Notes: generated by a model from the letters alone, not told the origin. A stretch of DNA of 64,000 bases from Adiantum capillus-veneris (GCA_014529385.2 CM043952.1:154765557-154829556); one strand, 5' to 3'; numbered from the stretch's first letter, positions 42,293-53,465 are shown. Numbers and translations: made by a program.

Positions 42293-42336
<44 letters not shown>

Positions 42337-42416
42337 AATTAAAGTTCAATGATTTTGAAAAATTTTGTTTGTGTGTTGCCATTGATTTCTTGCTTGGAGT
42401 GTCCAAGCTTGTTACA
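41829..42416 (+). repeat. 5' LTR of G3
   Basis: 588 bp including a (CT)n tract (42295-42335) 81 bp before the LTR end. Matches the 3' LTR along its whole length apart from the insertion in the latter. Confidence 0.9.
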
Positions 42417-42417
42417 G

Positions 42418-42428
42418 TGGTATCAGAG
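42418..42428 (+). other. PBS of G3
   Basis: TGGTATCAGAG, the complement of the plant initiator methionine tRNA 3' end. Confidence 0.9.
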
Positions 42429-42588
42429 ATTAAAAAAAATCTTCTTCTACGGAGGATTTGATCCTTTTTACAACACACACCCGGACTTATTAGCCACTCC
42501 CACACTTCGTACATCACGCATCGAGTGTGCTCCCATCTTCATCGCTCTGTCTTGTAAGGCATAATCCATAAGAAGTCCAGATTACTCA

Positions 42589-42990
42589 TGGGTTCTCTCG
42601 GAGAATCTGACAGAGATATCACACCTTGGTGCGCAAAGAATAGTTGAAATCCGGCACAGGAACTGAAGAAAAGAATGAAGATTTTGATAGATACTTGGAA
42701 GAAAAGTTTGCCAGAGCGGAGTACAAACGTAAACAAAAGGTTGACACGTGTGAAAATATTAATCAAGTACTCTAGGGACACAAGAATTGCGAAGCTCTTG
42801 AAGGTTTACTCGATTGATGAGATTTACTCGAGATGGTGTGAGGCCATTTCTTCTTCTCTCAGGTCAAGAGGAAAGACGAAAGGATAGACGAGTGCAAAAA
42901 AGCAAAACGTGTGCTTGCACAAAGACTAGACAAAACTCTTGAACAGAAGATGAACCAAAGAACCACTAGAAGATAAGCCACAAAGTTACA
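42589..42990 (+). pseudogene. Gag N-terminus of G3
   Basis: Starts MGSLGESDRDI in the frame of 42589 and continues through EEKNEDFDRYLEEKFARAEY and KRKQKVDTCENI after a small shift. The same segment, also broken, is found on the minus strand at 50110-50430. The rest of gag does not follow; it is found downstream at 45540-46100. Confidence 0.6.
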
Positions 42991-43029
42991 TATCAAAAAC
43001 CGAGCGCAGAAGGAAAGGAAAGATAAAAG

Positions 43030-43420
43030 CACGTTTGATATCAAATTTTGTTGGGACCGCCAACATTCATCATATGAACAAAAGTATCGAACTTTGCAGA
43101 GCATGGGGAAAATGCAAGACTCAAAAGCCCTTATTTTTCTTGATAGAAGAGCCAAGGCCAACTTTACTTCAACCAAATTGGCGGCTCGATTGGGATTTAC
43201 GCCCAAGGAAATGGGACCACTAGTGGAGGTTGTTCTAGTGGCGTCCGGATGGGATGTTTCCACTACACCTGCCATTGAAAAACTATGTTTGCATTGTAAG
43301 GGGTACTTAAGGCACGAGGACTTTTACATCATGCCTTTGGAAGGGTGTGACGTCCTCCAACGAATCCCTTGGTTCACAAGAATAGTGCCATGAGTGCCAT
43401 GGTCGATTAGAGGGCAAGGA
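43030..43420 (+). pseudogene. Protease of G3
   Basis: ALIFLDRRAKANFTSTKLAA is the active-site region with D-R-R in place of D-S-G; CDVLQRIPWF is the C-terminal block. ORF 43094-43393. A large part between gag and protease is missing. Confidence 0.75.
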
Positions 43421-43699
43421 AAGCCATCTTGAAGACTGAGAAGGGCAAAGAGATTGTACATGATAAACTGAAGGGCAAGTTAGTCCACTCGAACTGGCTT
43501 TGACCGTTTCTAGATTAATGGAATCCAGTATTTTTGTTTATTCATTCTTCTTGAAATAATTGAATGATGATCAAAGGTCAAATATGTCTGACCTCGACAA
43601 GGAACAAAAAGATTTTATTCAAGATTAGGATGACTCTTACCTTAAAGGCTTAGCAGGAGATTTACCTCCTGCACCTTCGAAAGATCATAACATTTTTGA

Positions 43700-44440
43700 T
43701 TCCTGGTAATACAACACCAATTGACCACCTTATCAAGTGAGCCGGTCTCAAAATGAAGAGATAATGAACCAGATAAAAGAACTTCTAGAAAAGGGTCTTA
43801 TTCAACTTAGCACTTCACCTTTCTATTCACAATTGCTACTAGTATTAAAGAAAGATGGATCTTGGAGAATGTGCATTGACTATAGAGATCTCAATAAAAT
43901 CACCATAGAAACACATTCTCTATCATGAGGATCGATGATATACTCGACATACTTCAGGGATCTACTTGTTTTAGCCAAATCGATCTGAAGAGTGGATATT
44001 ATCAAATCGTATTTCTATTGGAGACGTCTATTAGACAGCTTTCAAGATGACTTTTGGCTTGTATGAATATCTAGCTATGCCATTTGGCCTTACAAGTGCA
44101 CCGGCTATATTCAACCATATGATGGGAAAAAAAATTGAGAGTACTGATCATTTGTGGGCACTCTCCTTGACAATATCATTGTCTTCTCAAAGCATTAGAA
44201 AGAACATTGACACCATATGTTAGAAGTTTTCCAAGCATTGTAAAACAAAGATTGGTTATAAATGTGAAAAAGAGCGAGTCCTTCTTGCCAAAAATGTGGG
44301 ACACATTGTCTCAGCAGTAGGGGTAAAGATGAGCTCGGCCAAAGTAGCAACCATTCAAGATTGGCCTTATTTGAAAAAATGTTTGTGAAGCTCAAAGTTT
44401 TCTCGGGTTGTGCTCATATTATCGGCAGTTCATTTGAAAT
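43700..44440 (+). pseudogene. Reverse transcriptase of G3
   Basis: YQVSRSQNEEIMNQIKELLE then LIQLSTSPFYSQLLLVLKKD and GSWRMCIDYRDLNKITI. Then FGLYEYLAMPFGLTSAPAIF and a decayed catalytic box (the region after DHLWALS lacks a clear DD). Many stops. Confidence 0.85.
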
Positions 44441-44499
44441 TTTTTAAAGATAGTTTCTAGTTTGCATGTGTTGACTCAAAAGGGGTTCCTTTTACTTGA

Positions 44500-44934
44500 G
44501 GACCGTCAAATATTGCACCCTTTCACACTCTGAAGAAAAAGTTGACAACCGGACCAGTGTTGGCCTTGCCAAACTTGCAAAAGCCATTTGAAGATTACTG
44601 TGATGTTTGTGCTTGTAGTCTGGGAGCTGTCTTGATGCAAGAAGGCCATGGCTTACAAGAGAAATATGTTTCACGTCCTGAATGGTTGCACAGATTTACA
44701 AGTAAGAGCTCTTGGGAGTCATCCATGCTCTTACACAGTGGCAACACTTTCTACTCGGAGTTGATTTTACCGTCTTTACATACCATCAAAGTTTACGCTA
44801 CCTCTTTTCCCAGAAGTAGCATTTGGGTTGACATCCTGTCACACTTTCACTTTCTGATAGTCCATGTTCATGGACTGAAGAACTTGGTGGCAGATGCTAC
44901 CCTTGTTTTTGGCCATTTTGTGATACATTATTGA
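44500..44934 (+). pseudogene. RNase H of G3
   Basis: APFHTLKKKLTTGPVLALPN and DYCDVCACSLGAVLMQEGHG (D-x-S replaced by D-V-C), then HTIKVYATSF (D-H replaced) and LIVHVHGLKNLVADA. Confidence 0.75.
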
Positions 44935-44938
44935 AGCT

Positions 44939-45425
44939 TCAAGGATATGGTAGATCAGTACGCCACATATCCTGATTTTGTAGATATTTTTCACTAGATA
45001 CAAAGTGGAGAGATAATTTCAGGCTATTCCATATGGGATGGATATTTGATGCTAAAAACAATGTCCTGTGTTGCACAGCCTTCGAGCAAAAAGGTTTTGA
45101 TATTGTCCACATATTTTTTGGGTACATGGCATGCCTCAATCCATAGTCTTCGATAGAGATCCCCAATTTTTTGGTTTGCTTTTGAGGGAAATCTGGGGGA
45201 AACATTGGCATACGGTTGCAGTTCCCATCCTCATTTCACCCTAAGACAGATGGGAAATTTGAGATAGCCAATTCAGTGGCTTTGGATTTGTTGAAGTTTA
45301 ATATTTTGGATTAGAAGACTTAATGAGAAAAGTACTTGACTTTGGTGGAGTTTGTCTACAACAACACACTTCATTCATCGACGGGGAAGGCGCCATTTGA
45401 AGTGATCGTGGTCTTGGAAGGCCAT
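44939..45425 (+). pseudogene. Integrase core of G3
   Basis: Traces of the core: SIVFDRDPQFFG (second Asp; read across a shift at ~45140-45175), HPKTDGKFEIANS (Glu position), TLVEFVYNNTLHSSTGKAPF. The zinc-binding part and first Asp are poorly preserved. The domain breaks off around 45425. Confidence 0.7.
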
Positions 45426-45539
45426 CTAGTGGTTCAAATGAGGAGAGCTTGTCCTCTTTTGACAATGACCAGATCAACAAGGAAACCAAGGAGAAGGGAT
45501 TCAGGCGTCATGATTGAGATGTGTTTTTTTTTCATACTA

Positions 45540-46110
45540 TCCATCGAGCCCTTGAGTTGGTACAATAGCTTGACGTCAACTTCTTTAGAGGATGATTCAC
45601 AGAACACTCCAGGGTGTGAAGGGTGACATCTTACTTGAAAGGAACTTCACAGACATGGTGGTCTACTCTGTTGTTACACAGAGAAGCACCTACGACGTGG
45701 TTAAAATTCAAGACAATTCTCACATCAACTTGGAGATCATATGATTATTCACAAGATGACATCATAGCTTGGCATCACTTGAAAACTCTTGAGAAAGATA
45801 CATTGGATGACTACTCCAGTCTGCCAGAGGTTTTGAGATACTTATTGGCTAGTGTCTTTGTTTGAGAAGAATACTTTGAGAGCCCAGATTGAGCAGTTTT
45901 GCTGTGGTTTTCTAAAAGGGAGTTGAGACTATTGTCTTAATCAAAAGTCTCACTCTATTCACAGACTTATGGAACATGCTAAGCGGCAATTTGCAATGCA
46001 TGCCAGCTCATTGAATTGTCTTACGGCCAGGATAGTATCCACCTCAACAAGGAAAGAGTCCACTAGATTGAAGAGAATGAATCAGGGGAACCAAACGACA
46101 ACTCATCACA
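45540..46110 (+). pseudogene. Displaced Gag fragment inside G3 integrase
   Basis: ORF 45623-45865 reads MTSYLKGTSQTWWSTLLLHR then APTTWLKFKTILTSTWRSYD and WHHLKTLEKDTLDDY. W-W-x-x-L...TW-x-x-F/L...L...Y-x-x is a Gag capsid pattern. It continues shifted through LRAQIEQF to ~46100. It lies between the integrase core and the integrase C-terminus, which is the wrong place for gag in any Ty3/gypsy order. Confidence 0.7.
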
Positions 46111-46369
46111 GGATTCTAGATAATCAAATGGTAGCATAACTAAAGGTTTTGACAAACTAAGGTAACTAGATGGAAGTTCATCAAAGGATCCCTGAGAAGA
46201 AAGGGGATCAAATGATAGTGCGTCTCAGAGTTTCAATGATTGGGACTGATGTGCCAATGGACATGGGAAGGTAGCGAAGCTACCCATAGGTCCCAAGGCA
46301 CAAGAAAAGAAATGAAAAGGGAATCGATTGATACAAAAAAGAATTCCCTAGACCCATGATAAGATTTTT

Positions 46370-46890
46370 GAGCACATTAGTATGATCTAGATCTAGATAG
46401 TGCTTTTGCAAGGGTACATGAGGCTCTTGTGAACTCTCAAGCACGGCATAAGAAGGCAGCTATCAAGAATTGATGTGACTTGCAACTGAAGGAAGATGAC
46501 TGGGTGCTTTTATAGTTTGAGAAGGCACACCTAAGGAAACAAACATGAAAGGAACGGATTTTTCCAAAGCTAAGTATGCGATATTATGGCCCTTTCCAGA
46601 TTCAAGATAAGCTAATTGATCTATCCTTCACACTGAAGTCGCCAAAAACTTGGAAGATTCATGAATCACGATGCTTTTCATGTGAGTCTCTTGAAACCTT
46701 TCAAGAGTGAGGTACCATCTAACAGCCTAAGGAGCAACTTGAAGTAGACGAGAACGAGGAGATTCTCGTTCCAAGAATAGATACTGGCTCGCCAGAAAAG
46801 GAAAGAGAAAGGTAAAGTGAATGGCAGTTCTTAGTGAAATTCAAGAACTATCCCGAATTGGATGCGAAGTGAGATGGAGGAGGAGGGACT
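46370..46890 (+). pseudogene. Integrase C-terminus and chromodomain remnant of G3
   Basis: DSAFARVHEAL-type block, then DDWVLL, RYYGPFQIQDKLIDLSFTLK and the FHVSLLKPFK block (some in shifted frames), then the chromodomain piece QFLVKFKNYPELDAK (46825-46869) followed by TGA where Trp is expected. Confidence 0.75.
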
Positions 46891-47453
46891 AGTAGATACT
46901 CAGATTATTTAACTTTACCTTGAGGCTTTCATTCTAGATGCACTATTCCAAGAGATCCCATAGATTAGTAGGGCTGAATCTGATGCACACATGAATTAAC
47001 AAGAGGGGAGTAACTCTGCTCCTTTGTCACTCACGGATTACCCCGGATGGAAAAAAGTCACTGATTTTTCTTTGGATTTTAGGAATATTGAGGTGCTGAC
47101 AGTATTCTGCTAGACGGTTTTATGAAAGAAGTACAGGTTTGAAAGACAAAATGGCTGCAGTGTTTCATCTAGAGAATCTACAGTAAGGATTAGTTAATCC
47201 AACATTAGTGAGGTCTTGTGTGGATCTAGATGCAATTCCTAAATACGTTCCTATGAATCATGGTCCTAGATCTTGATGGATTCTATGTGATTTGATTTGA
47301 ATGTGATGTGAAAATTCAGTGACTACCGTCTTTGTGCAACTGCTAGATTTGTGTCTTCTACTGCGTCGTTACTTAGAGTCACTATCTACTGAACTGGTTT
47401 ATGGATTCTTTCTATTTTTGTAGGCGTAATCGAGGGTGATTACAATTATTTCA
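46891..47453 (+). other. 3' untranslated region of G3
   Basis: No coding sequence supported. Ends at the PPT. Confidence 0.4.
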
Positions 47454-47462
47454 TGAGGGGGT
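47454..47462 (+). other. Polypurine tract of G3
   Basis: GAGGGGG within ATGAGGGGGTA directly before the 3' LTR. Confidence 0.75.
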
Positions 47463-47957
47463 ATGTCACAAATTGATGACATGGCATGACTACTTGGACC
47501 AAAGTCACTTTATAAGTTGTCCCAACTTAAGAGTACCTGCCGACAAGGCCCAGGGACATAAGCAATTTTTAAGCGCTGATTGAACAATTGTACGGACACT
47601 CAAAAATCACATTGACATGATGATGTGGTAGCAATACATATATATTTTGTTTTGCATTGATAGGTGATGACATGTCATGTTGTACAGATTTTCAAAAATT
47701 ACGCAGCAGCTTTTTGGGCCAGATGCTTTTGAGTTGAAGATTTTCATTGTACTACTTTTGGGGCTCTTCTTTTGGGGTATCCCAAGTGTAATAATAAAAG
47801 AACCCCTGGGGCCTCACTCTAACGGCATCCGGATGCAGAGTCTGAGAGCAAAGGTCCCACGAGAGTTGTACTTTGTAATGACTAATGATAAAGAAATACC
47901 AAAAGGGGTGCTAGTCTTTGGGGACAGTACCTCTAGGCATGGAACTACGCTAGGGAG

Positions 47958-47999
<42 letters not shown>

Positions 48000-48057
48000 G
48001 ATAACACTAGCCTCTCTTCCTCTCCCACAGTCTCCCCTTGGGCGAGGAGCAGCCTTG

Positions 48058-48058
<1 letters not shown>

Positions 48059-48097
<39 letters not shown>
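48059..48097. repeat. Poly-G run
   Basis: 39 consecutive G. Strong G-quadruplex potential and a likely spot for sequencing error. Poly-Gly/poly-Pro ORFs across it are artefacts. Confidence 0.95.
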
Positions 48098-48098
<1 letters not shown>

Positions 48099-48489
48099 AA
48101 CTTTTAGTTAAGCTTTTCCCTGCTCTACTGGAGTTCTCATCCCAGTACCCTGTGGCTCTGGCGATTGCTACTATGCCGTGCTCTACTCGCGTGCTCATGC
48201 CAGCCCCATACAGCCCTAGCAACTCCCAGCTATACTCTGATCCAGTCTCGAGCAACATTGCAGATTCAGCTACAACTGGCTGGCCTCAACCGGGTTCAAC
48301 AGCAAGCAAACTGTGTCCGCCACCTTAGTTGACCTCGAGCCCGCTGCCCTGGACTCCAACCGCTCGGCTTCTTTGTTTTTGGGCTAGGTCATTTGACTTG
48401 CATGCGCCAGTTCTCACGCATTTTTTCAACAATGACTACTCCTAGCACACCAGCTTAGGGTGCACGTAAAAGTTTTCTTGTTGTGGTAG

Positions 48490-49190
48490 TTGTCCACAGG
48501 AAGGACTCCTTCGTTAGCCAAGAAGCTAGAATATTGGCTCTTGAGACCTAAATCCAAGAGCTCATTAGGGAAAATGTATCCCTCAACAAATGCTTACACA
48601 AGCTTGAGGTCACAAAGGATGAAGAGATTCAGACTCTCCTTACAAAAGCATGAGAGGTTAAAGACTCCATTGTGGAGTCTGTTACGAAGGTCCAAAAGGA
48701 AGTCCGAGAAGTCACAGATGGCATCACACAGAAGATCGGCATCGAGTTAAAGGCCGCCCTCCAAGAATGCCAGCTACAAGAATCCCTCAGTCTTAAAGTG
48801 AGGATCAGAGGGCTCCCATCACCATGGTGTACCACCAAGGACACTCTCAAAGAAGCAATCATCAAGCTCAATGACATCTTGCAGCCAATCACTATTGAGC
48901 CCAACACGGTCTCTTGGCTCAATGACACAAGCAGACGCTTGCCACCTGGGCAATGCACACTTATCTTCAAGGACAAAGAGGAGTGGTTGAGGCTTTAACG
49001 CCAATCCCGCCTCCTCAAGGGAACAAATTTTTGGAATGTTGAGGATTTAACTTCGAACCAACTCAAACTCAAAGCAAGCGAGCTCAAGAAAATGCATGAC
49101 GCCTGTAAACAAGGAAAGTCGGCAGTCTATTGAGATGGGCAAGATCTCATTCAGGATTTTTGAACTCCTAAGAAGACCCCGTTGCTATCC
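48490..49190 (+). pseudogene. L1-type ORF1-like coding segment
   Basis: ORF 48672-48998 begins after a coiled-coil-like stretch (VTKVQKEVREVTDGITQKIG) and has an RRM-like core: SLKVRIRGLP, LKEAIIKLNDIL, NTVSWLNDTSRRLPPG, CTLIFKDKEEWLRL. After a TAA the frame continues with NQLKLKASELKKMHDACKQG. Layout agrees with nucleic-acid-binding ORF1 proteins of L1 LINEs. Confidence 0.5.
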
Positions 49191-49438
49191 GCAATAGTAG
49201 CCACGTAGGTGTTTTCCCCTTGTTTTGTCATTTTGTCCCCCTCCTTCCCATTTTAGGATACGTTGCTCACGTGCCCGTTTGTATGACCCCCTTAAAAGCT
49301 AGTACTCCCACCTCGAGTCTTTATACCAACCAATTGAGTTGTACTAGTCATATGATGGAGCTACCTTTGTAATGTGTGTATTTGGTCCCATTGGTCATAC
49401 TTGACCTCCGAGGACGATAATCAATCTATCTATCTATC

Positions 49439-49441
<3 letters not shown>

Positions 49442-49483
<42 letters not shown>
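49442..49483. repeat. (CT)n tract
   Basis: 42 bp; right-hand part of the LTR (CT)n interrupted by the LINE-like insert. Confidence 0.95.
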
Positions 49484-49487
<4 letters not shown>

Positions 49488-49969
49488 AATTAAAGTTCAA
49501 TGATTTTGAAGTCTTTGTTTGTGTGTTCCTATTGATTTCCCACTTGGAGTGTCCAAGACTTTTACAACTTGACTCCGAAATGGGAGCTCTCTTGCTCCCT
49601 TTATAGGTGAGGGATGGGCCCTAAGTAATTATTGAGGCCTAGGTAGGGCAAGTGTCCACCAAATCACACAAAAAATAAATCATAAAAATAAATCATTATA
49701 ATTTGAGCCAAGGGGTCCAGATTGGGTGAGACAGTTGCCAACTGAGAATCCAATCAACGTGGGGAATGGCTCGTTGGATTCCTCTATCCTAGAACTACAT
49801 GCTTGTCATGCAAGATGCCCACCGTAGCATAATAACATCTATCAAAAGGCATATACAAACCATTTATGCAAGAGGGTTCCAAAAATGAAAAACCTAATCT
49901 AATGGACTTGTCTGGACATGCAGGTCCTGCAAATAGGGTCACAGTGTTGCCGATACTAATCCTCCTGGG

Positions 49970-50601
49970 ATTCTAGACACTGTTATCTAGGAAGAAGTGG
50001 AAAACTAGGTCTAGAAGTTGATGAAGCATGTCCACGTGGCACACAGAGCCATGTGCACGTGACATCCTACGAGTAAGCTTCCGCTTTTCTGCACTCGTCT
50101 GTCCTTTTAGCTTTCTTCTCGACCTAGGAGGAGAATCAACGACCTCTTGAGTAAATACCATCAATTGGGTAATCCTTTAGACATTTTGAAAATCTCAAAT
50201 CTTTGGAATACTAAATCAATCTTTTGACACACATGTTAACCTTCACATTACGCTTTTGCTCTGCTCTAGCAAACTTCTCCACCCAAAAAAATGCCAAATC
50301 CTCATTCTTTTATTCAGTTCCCGCATCAGATTTCAACTTTTCTTCGCCTCCTCCCCGAGGCATGTTATGTTTGTGAGATTCTCCGTAAGAACCCATGTGT
50401 AACCTTGGGTTCTTTATGGCTTATGCCCTTTAAGAGAGAGCGATGAAGATGGGAGCGAGCCCCAAGCACAATGAATGAAGGGTGGGAGTAACTAATAAAT
50501 CCAGGGTTGGGATTGAAGATTCTTTCACCAAGAACCTGTGTGTGCTGCAAAAAGGATCACATTTGGCATAGAAGAAGAATATTTCTAAGCTTTGATACCA
50601 T
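49970..50601 (-). pseudogene. Leader and Gag start of a minus-strand G3 relative
   Basis: On the minus strand, PBS TGGTATCAAAGC (50590-50601) is followed by leader and gag sequence that aligns with 42418-43000 of G3 almost throughout, including the MGSYGES start (~50400) and a decayed EKFARAEQKRN block. Stops abound. Right to left it ends near 49970. Confidence 0.75.
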
Positions 50602-50602
50602 T

Positions 50603-51390
50603 GTAACAGACTTGGAACACCTCAAGTCAAGAATTTGACACAACACACATGAGAAAAACTGAAAATAACTTAATCACAATTGGGAGATATGAGATGGCTT
50701 GACGTACTTCCTTGCCTAGAGAGAGTGGCTCCAAAGTGTGGTGCCCCTTTCGATATGTCTTTTAATATTAATCTTGACAAAGTACAATATTTGATGGTCC
50801 TCTCTCTCTATTCAATGCTTCCAAGATAATCTGAGAGAGGCCCTGAAACTTCCTTATTAAGACTCTCAGACCTAAAAGCAGCACATGAAAAGCTACAAGT
50901 TCCAAAAGCATCTGATCTCTCAAGCTAGCACTCAATGCTGCCAAAGTAAATTGCACCACAAATTGCAGGTGCCTATATAGCCTGCCACATCTACAGCCAA
51001 TGCACTTTATGGAGGAGCGTACAGCCTACCATATCAGTAGACCCACACCAAAGTTGGTCTTTGATGTATTTTTAAATCCTTGTGTCCCCTGGGCTCCATC
51101 GGACGGAACCCTTTAGAGGGTATGCATGGATGCAAACTAACTAAGGGATTGCTTGTTCATGCATGTTCTATGGAAACAGGCTCACAAAGGTGCTAGTGTC
51201 AATCAATTGGACGGAAGTCATAGGTGGTGACTTATTGCTGACAAATTTGAATGAACCAAACAAAAACACAAGTACACTGTAGAGACACACATGGTGAGAC
51301 CACCAAGTGTCAGTAGATGACTCGCCTCTCAGTTGGCACCCCTTACAGTGGTTCTTCACTTTATTAGCAGTCACACAATGTGTGTCAAGT
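50603..51390 (-). repeat. LTR of the minus-strand G3 relative
   Basis: On the minus strand it ends CCAAGTCTGTTACA, one base before the PBS, as in G3. Similarity to the G3 LTR continues to at least ~51170. The start is uncertain. Confidence 0.6.
50974..50979 (-). promoter_or_regulatory. TATA box of that LTR
   Basis: Minus strand GGCTATATAGGCACC, ~370 bp before the LTR end. Confidence 0.5.
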
Positions 51391-52150
51391 ATAAGGCTAT
51401 CATAGATTCTTTGGCATGAGAACTCTTTTCTCTGAACAGTTTACAATTGGCATCAAGGTCATTCTTTTACACTGTACATGAACCTCCAATAAAAGCTATG
51501 GTTGCTTTATTTGATTCTCTCACACACACTCCCAGTATATGCGATCTTAGTTGTTTTCACTTTTTTGGTATCTGTGCTGGCTCCTCACACACACAACTGA
51601 CTTTTTTTAAGGAATTCCAATTTTTCGGCTAACTTTCTAGCGCATGAACTGTTTACAACTCATTTTCTAGCGCAAAGACTTTTGCTATATTTTTTCATGT
51701 GTCATGTCACTTACCAAGTCACCAGAGGGTTAGGGTTAGGGTTAGAGTTTTTGGAAATTAGGGTTTTTGAATATTTTTTAGAGTTGGGGTCTCCAAAAAT
51801 CAGGGTTTTGGATTTCAGCCTTGAAATTAGGGTTTCAAATTTCAGGGTTTTGGCCAACTGGTTAGGATTCCGATAGCTACACCTTTGCCATCCATTGGTG
51901 ACATACTCCCCCCGCCCCCTTTGAAAAATGCAAGTGTCTTCGATTGGCATAAACCAATCACCCAAATCTTCCCATCAAAAGACAAAAAAAGTCCCGCACA
52001 AAGCAACAACAAAAACAAGTGATATGATCAGAAATCATCATACTAAATGCGTCTCTTATGTATAGTGAACAAGTATCATCCTCTGACATACCTAAGATAC
52101 TTAGAACATAAGCAGGGCAGTGACCCTAGTGTATCTCGTGTATTTTCTGC
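51391..52150. other. Unassigned sequence with telomere-like patch
   Basis: No gene supported. Contains GGTTAGGGTTAGGGTTAG at 51729-51746 (TTAGGG type, not the plant TTTAGGG) and further diverged TAGGGTTT units to ~51870. Confidence 0.5.
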
Positions 52151-52646
52151 ACACATGGAAGATGACAGTGAGAGAACAATATCAGACTTGATGCTACTTG
52201 TATTCTATAGTATGCTTCTCATGTCTAAAATTAGGACTAGACTCCAATCACACACTATAATGGGTAGTAGAAGTGATTGATGGTGAATGCTCAGGGTGAG
52301 TGCTCAGTGTGTACTCAAGGTTCCTTGTACTCAAGGCTAGAGAGAAAAGAGAGAAGGATATTGTGAATGAAGGTTCTGTGAGTTATATATATATATACAC
52401 ACATGGAAGATGATAGCGAGAGAACAATATCAGATTTGACGCTACTTGTATTCTATAGTATGCTTCTCATGTCTAAAATTAGGACTAGACTCCAATCACA
52501 CACTATAATGTGTAGTAGAAGTGATTGATGGTGAATGCTTAGGGTGAGTGCTCAGTGTGTACTCAAGGTTCCTTGTACTCAAGGCTAGAGAGAAAAGAGA
52601 GAAGGATACTGTGAGTGAAGGTCCTGTGAGTTATATATATATATAT
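52151..52646. repeat. 248-bp tandem duplication
   Basis: 52151-52398 and 52399-52646 differ at only about ten positions. Each unit ends in GTGAGTTATATATATAT. The left-hand ORF 52047-52280 lies partly in it and is not supported as a gene. Confidence 0.9.
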
Positions 52647-52654
52647 ATATAAAA

Positions 52655-52672
52655 ATAGAGAGAGGGAGAGAG

Positions 52673-52703
<31 letters not shown>

Positions 52704-53070
52704 AGAATTAAGACCAGATGGGGTCCCAAACCCCCCCTCCAAGGGTCCTGCTCTCTATTGCTAGAGAAATATTTGCTTTAGATTGCACAAATGCTGATAT
52801 AGTGGTCCTAGATGCAGAGATGCTAATGGGATCTTTCTATTAATGCTTGGATCTGAGAGGCTAAGGACTGAAAATACAAAACTCTAGAGCTGATCTTGCT
52901 CGCGACTATGATCTGACGTTTAGTCCATGGGTTGATATACTCTTGCCAATGGGCTAAAAATTAAAAAAACGTTGGATGATGTGAGGGCTAAATCTAAAAA
53001 CAGTGGTTGATTTGTTGTTTTGGGCCCAAAACTGAAAACACTGGTGTTGACCCCTAGGGTCACTTATATA
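52655..53070 (+). repeat. Dispersed repeat R1, copy 2
   Basis: (GA)n (52675-52703), then GATGGGGTCCC ... CCAAGGGTCC ... GATTGCACAAAT and later AAAACACTGG, in the same order as 41295-41828. Confidence 0.45.
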
Positions 53071-53081
53071 TAGGACTAAAT

Positions 53082-53465
53082 CTAAGTCGGGCAATGCCAA
53101 TGAAACTTACTTATAAGAGATGTTTCACACGCATATAAATACCTGAGGAATGTATGGGAATACTCCTCAGTGCCTACACATAGCAGACACTGGCCATGCT
53201 CATGTGCAAAGTCTAAAGGGTATGCAACTAACATTTCCAAAGAATTTGAAAAAGAAATCTTCGGCACCCACTCTGTTGCGTGGGTGCCACGATACTTGCA
53301 CTTTGTGGGCCACTCTACTGCGTGGGTGCCGCAATACTTGAACTTCAAAAAGGATTGCAATGCTTGCTTATATGGGCCACGCCGGAATCCATCAAGAATA
53401 CTCTGTCTCGGCTCCATGTATTCAACTTTGTCTATGATCTCGGATTTATCCTCTTCAATAATCAA
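53082..53465 (-). pseudogene. Short ORF with internal duplication, unknown
   Basis: 127 residues. A 42-45-bp tandem duplication encodes KYCGTHAVEW and KYRGTHATEW. No domain recognised; probably a mobile-element remnant. Confidence 0.25.

Larger units (their letters stand above)
47998..49441 (+). mobile_element. LINE-like insertion in the G3 3' LTR
   Basis: GC-richer 5' part with a 39-G run, then a segment encoding an L1-type ORF1-like protein, then a short 3' part ending in (TATC)n-type repeats at 49420-49440. No endonuclease or RT is present, so ORF2 is missing. It is bracketed by (CT)n tracts (47962-47996, 49442-49483), which may be the duplicated target. Confidence 0.55.
41829..49566 (+). 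mobile_element. Chromovirus-type Ty3/gypsy element G3
   Basis: LTRs 41829-42416 and 47464-49566, both TGTCACAA ... TTACA. PBS TGGTATCAGAG one base after the 5' LTR, PPT GAGGGGG before the 3' LTR, flanks ACTTA/ACTTG as a near-perfect 5-bp target duplication. Content: gag start, protease, RT, RNase H, integrase core, a displaced gag fragment, integrase C-terminus with a chromodomain remnant. The chromodomain and PBS place it among chromoviruses. LTRs differ clearly, so it is old. Confidence 0.9.
47464..49566 (+). repeat. 3' LTR of G3, interrupted
   Basis: Homologous to the 5' LTR at 47464-47997 and 49441-49566. The break lies in the (CT)n tract; the material between is the LINE-like insertion. 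Confidence 0.85.

Noticed and set aside
48007-48328. Poly-Gly and poly-Pro ORFs
   Set aside because: Artefacts of the 39-G run.
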